Assembly: GCF_010389155.1 (NCBI RefSeq) | Contig: NC_057768.1 | Coordinates: 25,987,966-26,051,965, forward strand | Direction of reading: 5' to 3' | Length of the DNA: 64,000 nt | DNA from: Erigeron canadensis | Lineage: Eukaryota; Streptophyta; Magnoliopsida; Asterales; Asteraceae | Shown: in pieces, positions 11,531 to 23,399 of the stretch | How positions within the stretch are numbered: position 1 is the first letter of the stretch | Layout of the letters: every line of letters starts with the position of its first letter | The notes under the pieces: model-generated | What the model saw: only the letters and a program-made list of their open reading frames with translations | Databases searched by the model: none | Told to the model about the DNA's origin: nothing | Translations under genes and position numbers: made by a program

Positions 11531-12154
11531 TGTAACACCCCGCCTTACCACAACACAATATTGTCCGCTTTGCCTGCAGGCTCACGGTTTTGTTTCTGGT
11601 TGCTCGGGAAAACGTCCCAGAAGGGTCACCCATTTGGCATTGCTGCCACCCGAACACGCTTAACTGTAGAGTTCTCCTCTCATCCACAGCCAATACGCCC
11701 AAAATGCGTTGTGCTATATAAGGCCAATGATGTCAATTATATCCAAGATCCCCCTTGTATGTTAAGATGTATGCTTTCACACTCCCTCGACACAACTTAA
11801 CGTCTTCGTTGATTCATGCAAGTGCGCCATACACTCCTAACAATCCCAAGGGTTGCTCTGATACCACTTGTAACACCCCGCTTTACCACAACACAATATT
11901 GTCCGCTTTGCCCGCAGGCTCACGACTTTGTTTCTGGTTGCCCAGGCAAACTTCCTAGAAGGGTCACCCATAAGGCATTGCTGTCGCCCGAGCACGTTTA
12001 ACTGTGGAGTTCTCCTCTCATCCACAGCCAATACGCCAAAAACGCGTTGTGTTATGTAAGGCCAATGATATTGCTTATAGCCAGGATCCCCCTTGTATGT
12101 CAGCGATGTTTGCTAAGCGGACAATATTGTGTTGTGGTAAAGAGAGGTGTTACA
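11531..12154 (-). mobile_element. Cassandra-type TRIM element with 5S rRNA-like LTRs
   Basis: This is a complete miniature LTR retrotransposon read on the minus strand. The 5' LTR is 11869-12154. A primer binding site, TGGTATCAGAGC (initiator tRNA-Met type), lies at 11855-11866, 2 nt after the LTR. A short internal domain, a purine tract (11782-11790) and the 3' LTR (11531-11781) follow. Both LTRs contain a segment resembling plant 5S rRNA: GTTAAGCGTG (A box) and TGGGTGACCC (C box), at 11594-11666 and 11933-12003. The 5-bp target duplication TTTAT flanks both sides (11526-11530, 12155-12159). It has no coding capacity; the small ORFs across it are artefacts. The 5S-bearing TRIM family is known as Cassandra. 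Confidence 0.92.
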
Positions 12155-12762
12155 TTTATTAAATCAATGTTTTGAAAACTGAACCAGAGTCAAATCGGCC
12201 TTCTTAATTAAAAAAACTAAAAAACAAACATGGAGTCTATAGTAAGCTATCACAATTATATATCAGAAATATAATTGTATGAAAATTGCAATGATATTAT
12301 GCATAATTTTAAGTTTGATTAACACAACATGCGATATATAGATTGATAATTAAACTGCTTAATAATTTTAGTTTATAACTAAATTATTCGAGCTAAACGT
12401 TAAAGCACAAGTGAAATGATAATGCAGGCATATCCGGATGAATGAAAGACATCCAAAAAAACGAAAATCTTACTTAGCGAGAGTTCTAATAGATGATGTA
12501 TCCATTTTTTAAAACTGTGGTTAAATAACGCATAAATATATATGAGAAACAATGACTAAGGTTTGTTACAAAAGCGAACTTTATGCCTAAATGCGAACTG
12601 CTTGGTCATTATTAACCGGAATCTAATCAACGACTAATGTAACTTCATGTTTTTAGTGGTTTAATTCTTATCTGGTTAAATATTTGTCAACTTATGATAT
12701 TTTAAAATTTTAACATGTCATTATTATAGATGTTTGTCGCGTATAACGGGGTATTAATCTGG

Positions 12763-12960
12763 TTCGGATATATATTAGCTATTAATATATTATTATATTG
12801 AATATATATATAATACTATTATTCTATTATATATTATAGCTATTATTTTTGATTTTTTAACTAAATTTATTGGGTAAAAAGTAAAATTTGTGATGGAAAA
12901 CCAAAAAGTGTAAAATTAAATTTAAAGGGTATTTTTTGTATAATCATACAAAGTATAATT
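12763..12960. repeat. AT-rich dispersed repeat, related to 40440-40690
   Basis: GGATATATATTAGCTATTA, and a downstream GGGTAAAAAGT...TTTGTGAT stretch, recur in the Helitron at 39805-40798. A trace also occurs at 11215-11250. It is probably a Helitron-derived piece; its ends were not resolved. Confidence 0.5.
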
Positions 12961-13007
12961 ATTAATATTGTCATTTAAGAAAGTTGAAATAATTAAATTT
13001 GATATAA

Positions 13008-14186
13008 GGGAAAAATCCATAAAAAGGTAACATATTTACACAAAATTCCTAATAAGGGGAACCTATTTAGTTTTTGTCTATTAAAAGGATCCTATTTTTA
13101 AAAATTAAAGATCTAAATAAAGGGGATATCGTTAGTCAATCGTTAAGTTCCACATCGTCATGACACGTCGTTAAAAATTTCATGTGGACATATGACATGG
13201 CTATCTGATAAACACTTGCACCCTCGAAAAAAAACGCTCATTCCTTTTATTTCTTTTTTATTTTCAAAATCATCAACATCAACAACCTTACGTTCATAAA
13301 AAATGGAGTATATATTTTATAGTTACAACTACAATTCACGGTGGTCCATCTCTCTTTCAAACATAAACTTAATTCCAAAATATGAAATCAACAATCCAAA
13401 AAGGTTCGAATATGAAATTTGACAAATAGTCCATCTCGCTTTCAAAACATGAACTCATATTACGATTTGGAACATAAAGTTACAAACTTCCAAACTAATT
13501 CTAGGTTTATGGATCTCGAAAATTATACGCTACGTCTCGAAAGCAATATAGCATCATTGCCTCGTAATTTACAACCACCGTCGCACCGTCGCACCATCAC
13601 AAGCAGATCTCATCTTGCCGGAAAGCTCGTCGGTTGGGTATTCAGTAGATTTGGAACGGATGGATATCTCGTAAGTCACCTCCACTTCCCCTATCCATCA
13701 CCACGATCTTTAGCTTATTTTCTTTAATTAGGTACAATCTTGGTGATGGTGGTGGCCAGATCTTGGTGGTGCTGGCGACGGTAGTTGCTTGCAGGTGGCC
13801 GGATAAGTGGGTACAAATATTTTGAGATTGAGATTTGATTTTGGTAGCTTTTATTTTTAGTATCATGACATTTAGTTCTTGAAGATTTCCATCCCAATCT
13901 GCTACACGTTCGATACGCATTCAAAAGCTCTGACCTTTTTGTTTGGTTGGAAGGGAGATTTGTAAGGCACCTATAAAAACAATATATTTCAGTCAAAGTG
14001 AAGTGCAAATTTTAATGACGTGGCACGGTGACATGGCATTTAACGAAAGGTTGACGTTAAAAATTAACGACATTCTCTTTATTGCGAAATTTTTAAAAAT
14101 GGAATCCTTTTAATGGACGAAAACTGAATATGTTTCCCTTATTAGGACTTTTGTGTAAATAGGTTATCTTTTTATGGATTATTCTC
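13008..14186. mobile_element. MULE-like non-autonomous element, exact 9-bp TSD
   Basis: Ends are inverted copies over about 180 bp. The left end starts GGGAAAAATCCATAAAAAGG, and the right end read inverted starts GAGAATAATCCATAAAAAGA. A perfect 9-bp duplication TTGATATAA flanks it at 12999-13007 and 14187-14195. The internal sequence between about 13200 and 13990 is less AT-rich and holds only unrecognised ORFs (13419-13727 plus; 13642-14008 minus). No transposase is visible. Confidence 0.9.
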
Positions 14187-14195
14187 TTGATATAA

Positions 14196-15726
14196 TGGTT
14201 CTAAATCAAAGATGGAATTCATTTAAGGGTTCCTGTTTGTTAGAAATGAATTTAACACCTTATTACATATATGTTACTAAGTTTTTTTTACTTAAAAGAC
14301 TAAGATATATGCAAAAGTAATATAAATAAATAAATACCTAACATAAAATTAATGCCAAGTCATATTGTACGAAATTAGAACAAGAACGGTTAAATACGCA
14401 TATTCAAATATATTAACTTTTGTACAGTAAAACAAAGTTGATATTTAAAAACTTAGAAATTGAAATATATAATCATATACATACTATAGAAAAAGAACAT
14501 AAAGGAAGACCGACACAATATATTATGCTAAATTTGTCTTAAAAAAATATATTATTCGGTATCTTTACAGTTCATAACATTTAACTTTTAGAAAAAAAAT
14601 ATAAAATAGTAAAAACTGAACTATCATACATTATACACGACTTTATTCAAATTAATTATTATAATAGTCTGTCAATATTAGATTGACAGATGAACTTCAT
14701 CTAACCAACGCATCTTCCCAATCATATATATATATATATATATAACTCGAAATATGTAACCTTTTTCATGCATATTAATATTTCAATAGATAGACATAAA
14801 TATAATAATATATACTAGTTCTATTTTAACGTTAATCGATAGATCATTTGGGAGGTGATTAAGCACATGTTTAGATGTGCAAATTTCTTGATTGTCTTTG
14901 TCAAATATTTATGAAATAACACAAATAGACGTTTTATCAAAAGAGATATTGTACTAATCTTTATCATTTATCTATACCCGTAGATTTTAACAACTTTTGA
15001 ACACTATTGGTAATTTTAAAACATCTATGTTAATAAAAAGAGATACCGAGGTTGTTGAGCAACGTTAATAAAAAGACCCCATTGCGTTGGTCGCTTCCGA
15101 GCAAATGTACAAATTGCATAGTATCATAAAGGGCCACCCCCGTTATTAATACCCATCCGTCAAAAGAGTTTATTAACAAATATAAATCTTGTGTATCATT
15201 CTCCATTATATTTTAGCTTCAATAGAAGCATTATGTGATAAAGTAACTATAGTTGGAGGATGTAATATTAAATAAGAGGGTAATTTAGTCTATTAATGCG
15301 ATGTAAACGCTCCTTTTATTTGACTCGTCAACCGCGCCAATGAAAAAAGTGGCAGACCAAGTGAACATGACACGTACTGCCCCTTCAAATTTTAGTTTAA
15401 AAAGATAAAATAAGTGTGAGGCTTTTCTTGTTCAGAGAAATTAAGGTTTCCTATTTAGGAAATATTTGAGGCGTGACTGAATCGCTAATTTTGATGACAA
15501 ATTGTCACTTGCTTGTCTTTTTATCTTTCCATAAATAACAAGTTGGTATAATATTTCGTTTATACTAAATGAAGAAACATGAGATCCACACAAATTAGTA
15601 CATCATCAAGTGGTTCATTTTTAATTAAGTGAAACTCACATTAACACATGGGCATGTTTTATGATTGTGATATCTAGCTAATTTGATTTCATGTATATAA
15701 CATTTCATAATTCTAAGATGGAATAT
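14196..15726. other. AT-rich intergenic, no gene seen
   Basis: Nothing was recognised except a (TA)n run at about 14724-14744. Confidence 0.5.
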
Positions 15727-15882
15727 GATTCTCTCAAGTTTTTCCAACTTGACTAGTCAAGTTGGGATGATTTTGACCCTTGATAAAAATTCAAGGGACA
15801 AGATTCAATAATTATCATTGAATCTTGGCCTTTGATTTTCATCCAAGGGTCAAGATCCTCCCAACTTGAACTTGAGTGAATC
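15727..15882. mobile_element. foldback MITE, about 156 bp
   Basis: The ends GATTCTCTCAAG and CTTGAGTGAATC are inverted copies. The arms continue inward (CCAACTTGA, TTGACCCTTG, AAGATTCAAT) so that nearly the whole element folds into one hairpin. No clear target duplication was found. Confidence 0.65.
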
Positions 15883-16379
15883 CTCCTCCTTCTAAGATTA
15901 ATTGATAGTTGCGATCGAGATTCGGTTCTTAAAATTATTTTAAAAACGAAAAATGAACAGTGTTATATTTACTTAATATTTTTTACATTTTTTATCCATG
16001 AATTCATGTTTTCATTAAGAAATAAACTATAATTTCGGGTATTAAAAGCACAACTTTCATGTTTCAAATTAATGGAATTAAACAATGTTGTGTAGATATA
16101 CGACTATACGAATACCAAATAATGGTGTATATATATATATAGTTACTTGCATTCAACTAATAATTATCAATGATATCTTTTGATCAGACGTAAACGATAG
16201 AATGAGGCGAGTTAATTTGGGAACTCACCTTCTAAAAGGATAGGGGGACAAATTTTAACCATTTCCCTTCCATTTCACCCTTTTTGATATGATTTTATTT
16301 TCTTTTACCTTTATTTTTCATTTTTTTCATTTTTCATATGTTTCTAAATAAAAACCCATTGCAAACAAATATATATATA

Positions 16380-16588
16380 GGGAAAAGTGAGTATGTGGTT
16401 GTTCCCCATCTAAGCTTAGATGGGGAACCCAGCTTAGATGGGGAACCCCTCACATACAAATATTTTAATATTTTTTTGAATTTTAAATAAATACATGGCC
16501 TCTCATGATTTTTATGATTATAAAAACCAAATGTGAGGGGTTCCCCATCTAAGCTTAGATGGGGGACAACCTCATACTAACTTTCCCC
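16380..16588. mobile_element. (TA)n-flanked foldback element A
   Basis: TIRs run inward from GGGAAAAGTGAGTATG on the left and CATACTAACTTTCCCC on the right. Inside each end is the palindrome CCCCATCTAAGCTTAGATGG. It is bounded on both sides by TA dinucleotide repeats. There is no coding capacity. Confidence 0.75.
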
Positions 16589-16612
16589 ATATATATATAT
16601 ATATATATATAT

Positions 16613-17084
16613 TGAGAACCTTTTTTTTTGCGAGAACCTTTGATAACTTTTAAAATCAAGCCCAACCGATGATTGTTCTTTACATAAAAATTGTTTTTTG
16701 ACTCTTTTCTGAATAACTTATGTGTAATTTTGAAGTTTATTATTGTGTGGAGACATTGATTATCATCCAATATAAAATTATGTGAAGATTTGGATTTTTG
16801 ATCACATGTGCACGAATATTGCTATGATCACATGTATGCAAGTCGATCACATGTAATCATAGCAATATTCGTGCACGTGTGATCAAGAATCCAAATCTCC
16901 ACATAATTGTATAACGGATGTTAAATCATGCCTCCACACAATTATAAACTTCAAAATTACACATAAGTTATTCAGAAAACAATCAAAAAACAATTTTCAT
17001 GTAAAGAATAATCATCGGTTGGGCTTGATTTGAAAAGTTCCCAAAGGTTTTCGCAAAAAAAAGGTTCTCAAAATAACTTTTCAC
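16613..17084. mobile_element. (TA)n-flanked foldback element B
   Basis: The two halves are inverted copies over about 220 bp each, meeting near GATCACATGTATGCAAGTCG at about 16835. The outer sequence is TTGAGAACC and its mirror. Only the right side has an extra 14 bp before the TA repeat, so the left end may be trimmed. The antisense ORFs here come from the palindrome. Confidence 0.75.
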
Positions 17085-17100
17085 TATATATATATATATA

Positions 17101-17507
17101 GTAAAGGGATCAAGTGAGAACAACATATATGGTGAGAACCGTAAGAACCATTGAAAAATCATCTCTAAAGGCATTGCCCTTAGATATAAGGGCTACGCCC
17201 GTACCGTAACAACCGTCACCATCTCTTTGATCGCCGCCCATCAAATCCATACCATTCTCATATGCGTCCGGTGACAACCCCTTTAGAACGGATGAGGGCA
17301 ACGCCCGTACCATATCCATATGTTTCCTTAACACGTATTTTTTTTATTTTTTTTTGGAATGGGTTTTGTTAAAAGAAAATAAAAACAAAAAAAGTTTCAA
17401 AAAATGAAAAATAAAAATTAAAAAACCACACAAAAAATGAGAAAAAAGAAGGAAAATTAATGGTTCTCACGGTTCTCTCCATATATGTAGTTCTCACGTT
17501 AACCCTA

Positions 17508-17508
<1 letters not shown>
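17101..17508. mobile_element. (TA)n-flanked element C
   Basis: TIRs of about 48 bp include AGTGAGAACAACATATATGG on the left and its mirror (CCATATATGTAGTTCTCAC) on the right. The left flank is (TA)n and the right flank is (TC)n followed by (TA)n. The interior carries a GC-richer block at 17170-17320 (GGGCTACGCCCGTACC) that is unlike its surroundings. Confidence 0.7.
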
Positions 17509-17538
<30 letters not shown>

Positions 17539-17540
17539 AA

Positions 17541-17722
17541 TTGAATATAAGGTTGTCCGACACCTAAATTTAGGTGTAGAACCCCTGACCATACTAATAT
17601 TTTAGTATTTCTTGTCTAATGAATAAATGATTGGGCCCCATAAATTTTATCGTTTAAAAAAAATTAGTTTGTGAGTATTCCACACGTAAGCTTAGATACC
17701 CGACAGCCTTATATTACCATCC
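17541..17722. mobile_element. (TA)n-flanked element D, related to A
   Basis: TIRs are ATATAAGGTTGTCCGACACC on the left and the mirror of ATATAAGGCTGTCGGG on the right. The inner CTAAATTTAGGTG and ACGTAAGCTTAG parts are diverged copies of element A's palindrome. TA repeats lie on both sides. Confidence 0.65.
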
Positions 17723-17734
17723 TATATATATATA

Positions 17735-18176
17735 ATTGATACGGTATAGGCTTTGTCCTTACGGGTATTAAATAAATGGTAGCTAGCAAAGGTGATAGGT
17801 CATATGGGTAATCGTTGATGGGGTGATCTACCTAATTGTCTCCACATTTAGCTTTATGGGCTACGCCACTTATAATTTTAAAGGAAAAAGGAAAATGCAA
17901 AAAAATAAAAAATATAATTTGATGAAACTTCTTCCAAAAAGACAAAGGAACAAATACTAGTCACTCATTTTCGTCCCACCCATTATTCTTCTCTTTTTTT
18001 CTTTTTCTATAAAATTATAAAGGATGTAGCCCATAAAAGTAAGGGCAAAAGCCAGTAGGTAGATTCCTCGTCAACGATCACCACCTATAACTTATCAACC
18101 CCCTTAACCTATCACTCACACTAGCTACCCATTATTAATATTCATAAACACGAATCCTGTACGTATCATATCAAAT
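17735..18176. mobile_element. foldback element E next to (TA)n
   Basis: Arms of about 160 bp are inverted, diverged copies. Matching blocks are GGTAGCTAG, GTGATAGG, TCTACCTA, TTATGGGCTAC and TATAATTTTA. The left end abuts a (TA)n tract; the right end does not. Confidence 0.65.
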
Positions 18177-18438
18177 CGGGAATTTGATTTTTTTGGAATT
18201 TATAAAATAAAAGTGAAAAAATATAAATCATACTAAAAAAAGGTGAAAGAAAGGAAAACGATGACTAAATTTATCTGTTTTCTTTTTAACAAGGATATTC
18301 TTAAATCTACACAAGTTGACATTTCTTTATATTATGGTCGTGTCATGAAAATGACTTATACTAAAAAATATTGATTGAAAATAAGGTTTGCTTAAACGGA
18401 CCTATACAAGATTTAGAGCCCGTTAGTTTTCTAAAACA

Positions 18439-18712
18439 CTAGTGTCCGCGCAATGCATTTCATTGCAGCCGGAGATGTGATGAATTGTTACGGTGGGATA
18501 TTAAAGGGGGGGAGGGGAAAGCATTTTGAGTTAAAGTTTTTGTTATGTGTTTCTACGTGAGGGAGAGATAAAGGTTAAAAAAATTTTAAAGGCATTTTAG
18601 TCACAGTATATAAAATAGAAATAAATATGTATTAAGATGGGATAAACTTGTCATTTCAGGTTCTTAAAATTAAGGAGGGGAATGAGTAGTTTGTTTTATA
18701 AAGGAGTATAGA
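18439..18712 (-). mobile_element. small non-autonomous Helitron
   Basis: On the minus strand it starts A|TCTATACTCCTTTATAAAAC and ends with a hairpin (GCAATGAAATGCATTGC), eight bases, then CTAG|T. This fits the TC...hairpin...CTRR structure and insertion between A and T. A second 5'-end-like copy lies just outside at about 18735-18765. The end sequences are shared with the element at 62566-62818. Confidence 0.7.
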
Positions 18713-19243
18713 TAAGTAATTAAATAAATTAAGGAAGGAAATGAGTAGTTTGTTTTATTACAATCATGTTTTGTTTAGTTTCTTAAAAAAACAAACATTT
18801 TTTATAACTTAATAAATTACATATTTAAGTATGTTTGATTAATTAGCACAAGCCTTTAACAACTAACAAATATAACCTTATTTAATATTAGTATCGACAT
18901 CTTATATGCTAATTAAAAAAAATATTATTGATGTTTTATTGCATTATAAACACAGCTAATAGAAATAGAAATAACAATAATAATAACATTGTTGACAAAA
19001 AGTATACAATTAAAATTAAAATTAAGGAGAATCTTATAATATATCCTCTTATTATTTTTTTAGATATATCTACCAATAATCTATATATCTAATCCGTATA
19101 GGATATATATCCATATTTATTACGAGTAGTATTTATATATCTATCATCTATTAGTTTCTTAAACTTCTACAAAATCAATGCCTATTTCGTAATCGTAATC
19201 GTAATCATTCCTTTTTCTATGGGTAAGTTTTCAATTCTTTTTG

Positions 19244-19245
<2 letters not shown>

Positions 19246-19302
<57 letters not shown>
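19246..19302. repeat. (TTA)n microsatellite
   Basis: About 19 uninterrupted trinucleotide units. Confidence 0.95.
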
Positions 19303-19305
<3 letters not shown>

Positions 19306-19413
19306 GTTACTCTATCTCAACAAGCATGTTGCTTTTCATATTCTCTAATATTTTCTACCTTTTGAAATTTTAGGTAATATTTATAATTTGACTAAAAGCG
19401 TATGATTAGAAAC

Positions 19414-20411
19414 TGTTAGGTCCAGATTTACTGGACTCGCTCCAGACGTGACTACTGGAGCCCTTTGAAGATTTGTCTAAAATTATGTGAAGACCAGTGA
19501 ACAACTTACTTGTATAGAAATCTGGATTCCACCAGATTTGTTCACTAGACTTCACTCCAGTTAAGATCTTTCCACTGAAGAACATTCTCACTGAAGTCGA
19601 AGACTGAAGTCTGAAGAAAAAAGTCTGACAAATAGCGGAGCTCACTGGAAGACTTACCAGATCTCCTGACTGGAGTCCTTGTCAGTGTTCTAGACCTTAC
19701 AAGTCTGAACACTGATTACGAGGAATTGACTTTATGCCTTTACATGCCTTTAACCGGACAATCCATTTGTCTTTTGTTAAAAGTCTTACTCGCATGTAAA
19801 GGTGGTTGGTTAATTAGAAGACAAGTCACTATCATGTGACTTTATTCTTGTACTTTAATCAATGATTTTAAGGAATTAAAGTAATTTCCTTAAATGCATG
19901 TAACCATATTTGTACGGCAAAAAGAATATTATATTTATTCTTTTTGCCTATAAATACCAAGTCACTTCCTCGTCCAAATTACATACTTTTGCAATTTGGT
20001 GCCTTTGCTCAAATACTCTCGATCTAAACAGTCATACTTCACAACTTTAAGTATTTCGATCAAAGAGTTTATTTAGCAAAGATTAGATCACTTGTAATTC
20101 ATAGGTTGTTTAGATACTTACTTTGTAATATCTTGTTCCGCAACAACCTTGTATTTTATTTAACATCAATAAATAAAATACACTTGAAAATTACATTGTG
20201 TCTCACCTTTTACTTACTTGCTTATCTTTATATTGCTTAAGTACGTATTATGTTATATATATATATATATATATATATTCTTGTATTTATATTTATCTTA
20301 ATACTAGTCCAATCTAGTGCTTACTTGACGTTTTATACTAGTCCTATCTAGTGATTACTTGACTTGTTATTCTGCACTTGTGGGTTAAATCATCGAGTAG
20401 GGGACTTCACA
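19414..20411 (+). mobile_element. candidate solo LTR, copia type
   Basis: A TG...CA interval of 998 bp starts TGTTAGGTCCAGA and ends GGGGACTTCACA. Near-identical 5-bp flanks (GAAAC 19409-19413, GAAAT 20412-20416) surround it. Inside are a TATA box (CTATAAATA, 19949-19957) preceded by a strong inverted repeat, and an AATAAA-rich region near 20168. The start resembles the LTR at 7384. The right boundary is uncertain because a (TA)n expansion lies at 20252-20278. No second LTR was seen. Confidence 0.5.
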
Positions 20412-20549
20412 GAAATATTATACTTAGACTCATAGATTTAGCTTTCGTGCTCTGTTTTTTCTTACTATATGTTACAGTATAATTTTTGTTACCAGATGAT
20501 TAGACATAATGGTTACCTATAAAGACACTCTGGCTATTATGAGTCAATC

Positions 20550-20578
20550 CGTGCAGCGTGTACGAGTATTAGTACTAG
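20550..20578 (+). mobile_element. Helitron 3' terminus
   Basis: On the plus strand an imperfect hairpin (CGTGCAGCGTGTACG) is followed by AGTATTAGTA and CTAG, then T. The 5' end was not located. Confidence 0.45.
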
Positions 20579-22213
20579 TATCATATATATATCTAACTAA
20601 ATAACAAAATATCAAATACAACCAATCTAAGTACTAACTATCATATTTTCCAAATTTGTAAATTAATTGATATTAATTTTTTTATATACATATTATATGA
20701 GTAATTATTTAAGTCAATAACACACAGGAGTGGTATGTTATATTGGGGTTAAACAAGAGCGATTGTGACAAATCTGGCAAATGTGGTTTTTAATATTTAG
20801 AAAGAAAAAAAAAACATAATGGTCAATATAAAGTTAATTTATAAATATTAAATATGTTAGAGCTTTTATTATCTAAATATTAAAATTGACTAAAAAGTTA
20901 TGTATGATAACTGATAAATACGTAATTTTAAAGGTTAAGAAGAAATATATGATAAAAAAGAATCCCCAAAATATAAAAGGGTCAGTTGGTTGGACGATTT
21001 GGAAAATCTGAAACGAATGTATCTATGCCAATGAACCCCGTTAATTTGGTTTACTTTCAAAGAAATCAAAGCAACAAGTTTCTCATGGCTATCTAAGAAA
21101 ATGAATACTCCGGACATCCATCGGTTATAATGGTGCTCTTTCAATTCGTAATTCTCAATGTATTTGTAGAAGTGTTTGTATTTTCTTTGTTGGTGTATTT
21201 TAATAGCTCCTTGTTAACATTTTATATAAATAAAAATTTTCATTTTATGTCAATAAAAATTTTGATTGTCGAGGGAAAAAAAAGTTAGCTGAAGTTGTCA
21301 TGTTCGTCCACTAGAATAGTGATTAAAATATTAGAAAGGTGAGTAACCACGAGTTGTATAATTTTTTTTATTTTTTGTTTTTTTTCTGACCGTAAAATTC
21401 ACCGTAAATTTATGGTCAGGAGCATTAAGACATGACCAACATAATTAGTGGAAACCTTATAAGGTTTTCTCTTAATCTTTTTTCATCAACCAATTTTTTT
21501 ATAAATTATTATTATTGTTATATATAAAATGGTTGATGGTGGATTAGTATTTGGCTGTTATAATATAATATAATATAATATAATGGTGGAAATGGAGATG
21601 GCTTTGATATAAAAGGTTATTAAAGGGCTTTTTAAAAATGAAGATAAGAAATTTGCTTGAAATTGGAGGATAAAAACCGGAGGATAAACTTCTTCTTTCC
21701 CAAAAGGGTTAAGCTTAAAAGAAATTTTTTTTCCCTTCAATACCCACACCCAAAAAAGTATAATAGTTAATGTATTGTATATAATTGTTTATTGCACAAT
21801 GAAAAAAAATATATAAGAAAAAAATATGTGAAAATAAAGAACCTTATCTTAAGAAATCATTTTTATTAAGAACTTTTGAGAAATCTTAAATTATGTATTA
21901 AATCACATGTTCTTTTTTGTTCTTTTGCATGCAAAATGTTATAAAAATATATGTTGCAGAAGAAATTTTTTTCAAAAGCTTGTATATACCAATTTTTTAA
22001 CATGTGAAAGAAATCGTGAACATATTCATTCACGAGTTCACAAAAGTCTATCACTTCACATGTGAATGAACAAAAAAACATCTGATCTAATACATAATTT
22101 GAAAGTTCTCATATTCTTAAAAAAAAAATGTTCCTCAAGATTAGGAAAATCTAAAATTAAATACCTATGTAACAAATTAAATTACATTGTTTTCTCATCA
22201 CAAAAACTACATA
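20579..22213. other. AT-rich intergenic, no gene seen
   Basis: Antisense ORFs of 63-71 codons occur near 20935, 21558 and 21866, but none shows a recognisable domain or splice context. A short pentamer repeat (TATAA)n lies at about 21561-21583. Confidence 0.45.
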
Positions 22214-22221
22214 AAAAAAAG

Positions 22222-22994
22222 TAGGGATGGTTTTCGATACGGAACCGTACCGAAACTGAAAATAGTCCAAATTAAGAACCGAATATCGTACCGATTATAC
22301 CGATACGGTACCGGTATATCGGTTTTGTACCGAGCAATACCAAATTTTTTGATAATTTCTAAGTATAATCGAATTTTCTACCATTTTGATGCACAGTGAA
22401 ATGTATAGTACCATAAGAAATTCAAACTCTTCAAATTATTGGGGTGTTGTGGCATTATGAGATTTCGTTACAACCAAAAATTGATGGACAAAGTATTACT
22501 TCCATTGTTTTATTTCTACCTTCTGGAGTTATTATATTCAATTGGTTTTGCTTCATGAAAACAAATCAATATTTTGTAGTTTAAGCGGCTAATTTACTTC
22601 ATCTGTTTCTGCAGCGTATGACTGCTATATTTAAAAAAAAAAAGGAACGCAATAGTGAGAGAACATAAGACTTAAGACGTAATTCACGAGTACATCAAAT
22701 TAATAACTTGTATTATATATCACGTAGTAGCAGCATGCTTTCAAAAGATGCAACAATATATTAATATGTAGTACATTTAAGAAAACCAACACAGTCGAAT
22801 ATTAGTACTACTTGATTTTTAAAAAAATGGATACTCATATTCGGTTTCCCCGTACCGAAGCAGTACCGAACCGATTAGTACCGAAACCGAACTTGACCCA
22901 AATTAAGAACCGATACCGAAACCGAATCCATCGGTACCGGTTCCGGTACGGTACCGGTTTGGTTTCGGTTTTTTGGTTTTTACGCTCATCCCTA
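22222..22994. mobile_element. non-autonomous hAT element
   Basis: Short TIRs TAGGGATG and CATCCCTA are followed by dense subterminal repeats of ACCGAAACCG/GGTACCGG type at both ends. The 8-bp flanks AAAAAAAG (22214-22221) and TAAAAAAG (22995-23002) match at 7 of 8. This is the hAT signature. The interior has no transposase, and the short plus-strand ORFs are readings of the subterminal repeats. Confidence 0.85.
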
Positions 22995-23080
22995 TAAAAA
23001 AGTCATCGAATTTTGAAAATTGAATGTCTTAATTACTGTGGCATTATGCAGGGACATATTAAATTTAGTAGTTTACTCAT

Positions 23081-23390
23081 CTTCTTTTTCAAACACTGGA
23101 AACTTCGTGTCACGATTCGAAAACGAAATGTCTAATATACCTTGTCTTAATCGGGTCCGTGCTAAAGAATTCTCTCAAAGTATAAATGCCTATTTCAAAT
23201 ACCAGATAACCCCTATTAATCCGCCCGAATGCATTACGATTAATAGGGGTAAACCTTGCTTCCTCAAACGTAAACCTGGATATATCAAGTCAAACCATCA
23301 TAAAGAGACTTAGTACCTATGTCCCCTCAAGGCTTGAACATAAGACCTCATGTAAAAGAGATGGTTTTTCAACCATTGAGCCACAACTCA
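23081..23390 (-). mobile_element. tRNA-derived SINE, same family as 9503-9797
   Basis: On the minus strand the head has an A box (TGGCTCAATGGTTGA) and a diverged B box (TTATGTTCAAGCC). The body shares the core CTTTAGCACGGACCCGATTA with the first SINE, and the tail is GAAAAAGAAG. An internal inverted pair, CCCCTATTAAT and ATTAATAGGGG, forms a hairpin. The ORF at 23020-23313 is not a gene. Confidence 0.7.
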
Positions 23391-23399
23391 AAGCTAGTT

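Noticed and set aside
11487..12031. Several 60-80 codon ORFs on both strands
   Set aside because: They are readings of the non-coding TRIM LTRs and 5S-like sequence.
22187..22997. Arg/Tyr/Gly-rich short ORFs
   Set aside because: They translate the ACCGAAACCG subterminal repeats of the hAT element.
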